Below, piece by piece: positions 8,255 through 11,425 of a stretch of 11,425 nt of DNA. The notes beneath the pieces were generated by a model. It searched no databases. It was not told the DNA's origin and saw only the letters and a program-made list of their open reading frames with translations. Each line of letters opens with the position of its first letter. Within the stretch, counting starts at the first letter, position 1. Origin of the DNA: an uncultured Pseudomonadota bacterium (GTDB lineage Bacteria > Pseudomonadota > Gammaproteobacteria > Burkholderiales > Casimicrobiaceae); the NCBI GenBank assembly GCA_937958295.1, contig CALFEY010000243.1, positions 1 to 11,425 on the forward strand. Reading direction: 5' to 3'. A program made the translations under genes and the position numbers.

Positions 8255-9453
8255 ACCCGCTGCAGCTCGCGCTTGCCTACTTGCGCTCACGTCCGGTGGC
8301 GACCCTGCTCCTCGTCGCGCTGCTCGCACTCGGCAGCGGCACGATCGGCTTCGTGGCGCTCACCGACGAGCGCCTGGCGCGCGCGCTCACCCGCGACGCG
8401 GAAGGCATCGACCTCGTGGTGGGCGCGAAGGGCAGCGCGCTGCAGCTCATCCTCGCCGGCATCTTTCACGTCGATGCGCCCACCGGGAACATTCCGGTGG
8501 CGGCCATCGCCCAAGTGGCCGCGCTTCCCATGGTGAAGCGCGTGGTGCCGCTGTCGCTGGGCGACAGCGTGCGCGGCTTCCGTATCGTGGGTACCACGCC
8601 CGCGTTCCTCGACCTGTACGGCGCGCGGCTGCGCACGGGCACGCCGTGGAAGTCGACAATGGAGGCCGTCATCGGCGCCGATGTGGCGCGGGCGACCGGC
8701 CTTGGCATCGGCGACCGCTTCGTGGGCTCCCACGGCCTGGAAGCCGGCGGCTCGCCGCACGACGACGCCGTCTACACGGTCACCGGCATCCTTGAACCCC
8801 GGGGCAACGTCGTGGACCGCCTGGTGCTCGTAAGCACGGAAAGCGTGTGGTTCGTGCACGAGGGCACGCCTGCCGACGCCGAGGAGCGCACTGTGCTCGA
8901 GCGCGAACGGCAGGTCACCACGTTGCTCGTGCAGTACGCCTCGCCGCTCGCGGCGGTCTCGCTGCCCCGGCGCATCAACAGCGAGACCAACCTGCAGGCC
9001 GCCTCGCCGGCCTACGAGGCCGCGCGCCTGTTCCGGCTCATCGGGGTAGGCACCGACGTGATCCGCGCCTTCGGCGTGGTGGTGATCCTCACCGCCGGCC
9101 TCTCGCTCTTCATCGCGCTCCACAATGCGCTGGCCGAGCGAGCCTACGACATCGCGGTGCTGCGCACGCTCGGCATGCCCTCGCGCAGCATCGTCGCGAT
9201 GCTCGTGCTCGAGGCGCTGGCGATCGGCGTCGCCGGTGCCGTCGCCGGCCTCGGCCTCGCCTATCTCCTGGTGGCCGCGCTCTCGCTGTGGCTGCAGGGC
9301 CAGAACACGCTGCAGGTTCCGGCATGGCAGATGTCGTGGCACGACCTGCGGTGGACGCTGCCGGTGATCGCCGCCGCCATTGCCGCCGCGCTCGTTCCGG
9401 CCTGGCGCGCGAGCCGTACCGACGTGTCCGCCACCCTCGCCCGCCGCGACTAG
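8251..9453 (+). CDS. FtsX-type ABC permease (ZrgB/PA4065-like)
   Basis: This is an inner-membrane permease of the MacB/FtsX type. The 400-residue product has one N-terminal helix (about 15-37), a large periplasmic domain (38-270) and three C-terminal helices (about 272-293, 314-348 and 368-385), the usual FtsX layout. The early periplasmic part contains VVGAKGSALQL (about 56-66) and HVDAPTGNI (73-81), which I associate with the subfamily next to DUF3299 genes and not with LolC/E. The ERAYDIAVLRTLGMP segment between helices 2 and 3 is the likely coupling helix that contacts the ATPase. The GTG start overlaps the ATPase stop by four bases. MacB-type transporters usually move energy to the periplasm or export substrates rather than import, so a simple zinc-import role should not be assumed. 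Confidence 0.88.
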   Translation: MNPLQLALAYLRSRPVATLLLVALLALGSGTIGFVALTDERLARALTRDAEGIDLVVGAKGSALQLILAGIFHVDAPTGNIPVAAIAQVAALPMVKRVVPLSLGDSVRGFRIVGTTPAFLDLYGARLRTGTPWKSTMEAVIGADVARATGLGIGDRFVGSHGLEAGGSPHDDAVYTVTGILEPRGNVVDRLVLVSTESVWFVHEGTPADAEERTVLERERQVTTLLVQYASPLAAVSLPRRINSETNLQAASPAYEAARLFRLIGVGTDVIRAFGVVVILTAGLSLFIALHNALAERAYDIAVLRTLGMPSRSIVAMLVLEALAIGVAGAVAGLGLAYLLVAALSLWLQGQNTLQVPAWQMSWHDLRWTLPVIAAAIAAALVPAWRASRTDVSATLARRD

Positions 9454-9490
9454 CCTGTCTGTCCCCCTCCCCCTTCGACGGAGCCTTCCG

Positions 9491-9790
9491 ATGACCCTGC
9501 GCCCCCTTGTTCCCGCCCTCCTCGCCGTCTGGCTCGGCGTCGCCGCCGCTGCGGATCCTGCCCCGGCCAAGCCCGCGAGCGGCGCCGCCCCCGCCGCCAA
9601 GACGGCGGCCAGCGGCGACGCCCACCGCGACGAGGACATCCGCCGCCATCGCACGATCGCTGCGGCGCACGAAGCCGCGGCGCGTTGCCAGGAGGCCGGG
9701 CGCAAGGAAAGCGAATGCATGGCCGAGCTCGCCAAGGCGTGCAAGGGCATCGCCTATGGCAAGTACTGCGGCATGCGCCATGCGGATTGA
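9491..9790 (+). CDS. small secreted protein with four Cys and four His
   Basis: I do not recognise this 99-residue protein. It has a clear signal peptide (residues 1-20, ending AAA before D22), an Ala/Pro/Lys linker to about residue 42, then a charged, probably helical domain. That domain holds C66, C76, C84 and C93 and H45, H53, H60 and H97, the whole stock of possible metal ligands or two disulfides. The spacing, Cx9C then Cx8C, suggests a helical hairpin stapled by disulfides, as in CHCH-type folds; that is an analogy, not a homology claim. The C-terminal CKGIAYGKYCGMRH segment looks like the functional core. GGAG lies seven bases before the ATG, and the gene begins 37 bases after the permease. 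It takes the place where related operons encode a zinc-binding DUF2796 protein. A periplasmic metal-binding role is inference. Confidence 0.78.
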   Translation: MTLRPLVPALLAVWLGVAAAADPAPAKPASGAAPAAKTAASGDAHRDEDIRRHRTIAAAHEAAARCQEAGRKESECMAELAKACKGIAYGKYCGMRHAD

Positions 9791-9806
9791 CGGCGCGGCG
9801 CCGGTC

Positions 9807-9822
9807 CTCCCGGTGCCGGGAG
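9807..9822. other. GC-rich perfect hairpin between small-protein gene and first DUF3299 gene
   Basis: CTCCCGG and CCGGGAG form a perfect 7-base inverted repeat around a 2-base centre, so 6 pairs with a 4-base loop is more realistic. It lies in the longest gap (105 bases) of the rightward operon. No T-run follows, so it is not a classic terminator. It may stabilise the upstream mRNA or partly attenuate readthrough. The rest of the gap shows no convincing promoter. Confidence 0.4.
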
Positions 9823-9895
9823 CACGCGCCCCGAAGCGGGCGTACGATATCCGCTTGCCCTCTTCTGGGGCGCAACCGCCGATGAGCGTACGCAA

Positions 9896-10447
9896 ATGAC
9901 CCTTCACACCCCCTTGCGGGCGCTGGCCGCAGGCATGCTGGCCGCGTCCCTTCTCGCCTCGCCGGCCATCGCGCTCGATCGCGGCATTCCCGGCTCGGGC
10001 TTGCCAAGCGCCTCGAACTACAGCGCGATGATCATGCCCGAGCGGCCCGACGTCATTTCGTGGAAGACCCTGGCGCGCGTGGAGCCCGTCAAGGTGGGCG
10101 GGCGCATGACCATGGAATTCGCGCCGGAGATCAAGGCCCTCGACCGCAAGGTCGCGCAAGTGCAGGGCTTCATGATCCCGCTCGATGCCGCCGAGAAGCA
10201 GTCGCGCTTCCTGCTCTCCGCCGTGCCCATGCATTGCTCGTTCTGCCTGCCGGCAGGGCCCGAGGAGATCGTCGAAGTGCGCGCGCGCACGCCCATCGCG
10301 TACAGCATGGAGCCCATCATCGTGCGCGGCACGTTCTTGCTGGTGAAGGACGATGCGTCGGGCCTTCTCTACCGGGTGAGCGACGGCATCCACGTCGGCG
10401 CGGCGATTCCTGCGCTGCCGGCGCGGCCGGACGCCTCGATCCGCTAG
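9896..10447 (+). CDS. DUF3299 family periplasmic protein, copy 1
   Basis: This is a 183-residue secreted protein of unknown biochemical function. A signal peptide covers about residues 1-26 (ending SPAIA). The mature part contains the DUF3299 hallmarks: WKTL (56-59), a GFMIPL strand (91-96), KQSRFLL (101-107), then a CxxC motif at C114 and C117 within HCSFCLPAGPEE, and an IIVRGTFLLV strand (141-150). The PxHCxFCxPAGP segment could bind metal or be redox active. Family members occur beside FtsX-type ABC genes under Zur control in other bacteria (recalled, not checked). The ATG at 9896 lacks a good Shine-Dalgarno; a preceding 5-codon frame (ATG 9882) ends in a TGA that overlaps this start. It is followed 17 bases later by a paralogue. 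Confidence 0.88.
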   Translation: MTLHTPLRALAAGMLAASLLASPAIALDRGIPGSGLPSASNYSAMIMPERPDVISWKTLARVEPVKVGGRMTMEFAPEIKALDRKVAQVQGFMIPLDAAEKQSRFLLSAVPMHCSFCLPAGPEEIVEVRARTPIAYSMEPIIVRGTFLLVKDDASGLLYRVSDGIHVGAAIPALPARPDASIR

Positions 10448-10464
10448 GCGCGGGTCCCGTGGCC

Positions 10465-11001
10465 ATGCTTCGCCCTGCGCTCCTGTCCCTGCTGCTCGCC
10501 GTCGTGGCGATCGGCCCGGCGGCGGCGCAAGGTCCGGCGCTGCCACTGCGTGGTCCGCCGTCGGCCATCGAGTTCAGCGCGCGCCTGTTGCCGGAGCGCG
10601 ATGGCGTCGTGCCGTGGCGAACGCTCGGCGCGGTGGAGTACGTGCGCAAGGACGGCCGGATCGTCACCGAGTTCGCGCCAGCCACGCTGGCGCTCGACGG
10701 GCGCGAGGTCAAGCTGCAAGGCTTCATGATCCCGCTCGTCGCTGCGCCCGGACGGCAGACGCGCTTCCTGCTGTCGGCGGTGCCGCCGCATTGCCAGTTC
10801 TGCCTCCCCGCCGGGCCGGAAGCGGTCGTGGAGGTCACCGCCACCGAGGGGGTGACCTTCACGCTCGAGCCGGTGACGGTCACCGGCCGCTTCGAGGTCG
10901 TGAAGGGCCACCAGGAGAACGGCATCTTCTACCGGCTCTCGCGCGCCACGGGCATCGCCACGGTACGCACGGGCGAGCCCCGGCAGTCCACGCCGCGCTG
11001 A
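10465..11001 (+). CDS. DUF3299 family periplasmic protein, copy 2
   Basis: This is a 178-residue secreted paralogue of the preceding protein. The signal peptide covers about residues 1-21 (PAAAQ). The same motifs follow in the same order: WRTL (51-54), GFMIPL (86-91), RQTRFLLSAVP (98-108), CxxC at C110 and C113 within HCQFCLPAGPEA, and VTVTGRFEVV (137-146). The two copies differ widely outside these blocks, so the duplication is old and both copies seem intact. I chose the ATG at 10465; a GTG two codons upstream (10459) is possible, and neither has a strong Shine-Dalgarno. The gap to copy 1 is only 17 bases, consistent with one transcript. The two proteins may form a heterodimer or handle different partners; that is inference. 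Confidence 0.87.
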   Translation: MLRPALLSLLLAVVAIGPAAAQGPALPLRGPPSAIEFSARLLPERDGVVPWRTLGAVEYVRKDGRIVTEFAPATLALDGREVKLQGFMIPLVAAPGRQTRFLLSAVPPHCQFCLPAGPEAVVEVTATEGVTFTLEPVTVTGRFEVVKGHQENGIFYRLSRATGIATVRTGEPRQSTPR

Positions 11002-11009
11002 CGAAACAC

Positions 11010-11375
11010 ATGACGACGCGCGCCGCCCATCTTCGTCGACGCCCGCAGCAACAGCGGGCGCGGTGGCGACACTACGTCCTCGCGCTCCTCCTGCCGGTCC
11101 TGCTGTTCGCCCAGGCGCAGTCATACGTCCACGCCTTCGAGCATGTCTGCCGCGACGCCGACGATCACGCGCATACCGTCACCCTCGCCGGCACCGACAC
11201 GCCCAAGTGCCTCCAGTGCGATCTTCTGGCCGGCGGCCTCTCCGCGATGTCCGGCACCCCGCCGGCCGCGGGAGCGCATGGCACACCGCCATGGCTCGCC
11301 ACCCGCACTTGCCCTTCCTGTCCGCACGGGCGGCGGGCATGGTTCGAAAGCCGCGCTCCGCCCGTCCTCCGGTAG
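11010..11375 (+). CDS. secreted or membrane-anchored Cys/His-rich protein, DUF2946-like
   Basis: The 121-residue product has a basic N-terminus (HLRRRPQQQRARWR) and one hydrophobic segment (about 22-37), so it is a signal-anchored or exported protein. Possible metal ligands follow: H41, H45 and C47 (HAFEHVC), H53 and H55 (DDHAH), C67-x-x-C70 (KCLQCDLLAGG) and C101-x-x-C104 (CPSC). The closing SRAPP segment is like the end of DUF2946/CopL-type small metal-associated proteins, but the family assignment is tentative. The ATG lies eight bases after the second DUF3299 stop, with no clear Shine-Dalgarno, so translation may depend on the upstream gene. The position at the end of a presumed zinc operon, often followed by an outer-membrane receptor gene in such clusters, suggests envelope metal handling. 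Nothing past 11375 can be assigned. Confidence 0.7.
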   Translation: MTTRAAHLRRRPQQQRARWRHYVLALLLPVLLFAQAQSYVHAFEHVCRDADDHAHTVTLAGTDTPKCLQCDLLAGGLSAMSGTPPAAGAHGTPPWLATRTCPSCPHGRRAWFESRAPPVLR

Positions 11376-11425
11376 TCCGCCGCACGCATTCGCCGCCGCG
11401 TCTGTCTGGACGCTGCAGCGTGTTG

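Noticed and set aside
7589..9453. LolCDE lipoprotein-release system as the identity of the ATPase/permease pair
   Set aside because: There is one permease gene instead of LolC plus LolE. The neighbours are DUF3299 and Cys/His proteins, and the pair shares a control region with the zinc operon.
9110..10546. Long - strand frame opposite the permease, small protein and DUF3299 genes
   Set aside because: It spans several genuine + strand genes with signal peptides and family motifs, and has only low-complexity Arg/Gly/Ala-rich sequence itself.

Overview
The window is GC-rich, with tightly packed genes, frequent 4-base start/stop overlaps and GTG starts. Its gene content (TRAP transporter, TauD-type oxygenase, MERNTRQR-type Fur-family repressor) suggests a betaproteobacterium, perhaps Burkholderiales or a relative. 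That placement is inference from style and content; no marker gene is present.

Left part (about 59-2945, + strand): the two membrane subunits of a TRAP carboxylate transporter (dctQ-dctM type, ATGA overlap), then a TauD/TfdA-family Fe(II)/2-oxoglutarate dioxygenase with its full set of cofactor residues. The solute-binding subunit is not in the window. The oxygenase stop codon lies in the first unit of a perfect octanucleotide tandem repeat (8 copies).

Middle part (3050-7474, - strand): a zinc-acquisition operon read from right to left. It encodes a 49-residue one-helix membrane protein (new call), ZnuC, ZnuB, ZnuA, a COG0523 (CobW/ZigA/YciC-like) zinc GTPase and the Fur-family repressor, best read as Zur. 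Nearly all junctions overlap.

A 114-bp divergent control region (7475-7588) holds a 15-bp inverted repeat of 7-1-7 Fur/Zur type. It overlaps the -35 of a good sigma70 promoter for the rightward operon and lies just ahead of the first gene of the leftward operon. One operator could therefore control both sides.

Right part (7589-11375, + strand): a second operon that looks zinc-related. It encodes a LolD/MacB-type ATPase, an FtsX-type permease, a 99-residue secreted four-Cys/four-His protein, two tandem DUF3299 proteins that share a CxxC motif, and a secreted Cys/His-rich DUF2946-like protein. The ATPase, permease and DUF3299 parts resemble the Zur-regulated PA4063-PA4066 operon of Pseudomonas and zrgABCDE of Vibrio (from memory, not checked). 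I see no DUF2796 (ZrgA) binding protein. The small Cys/His proteins and the duplicated DUF3299 genes are the least explained and most interesting part of the window.

Proposed joint logic: when zinc is scarce Zur leaves the shared operator. ZnuABC then imports zinc, the GTPase delivers it to client proteins, and the rightward operon acts at the envelope on zinc or on zinc-dependent periplasmic proteins. The last statement is inference.
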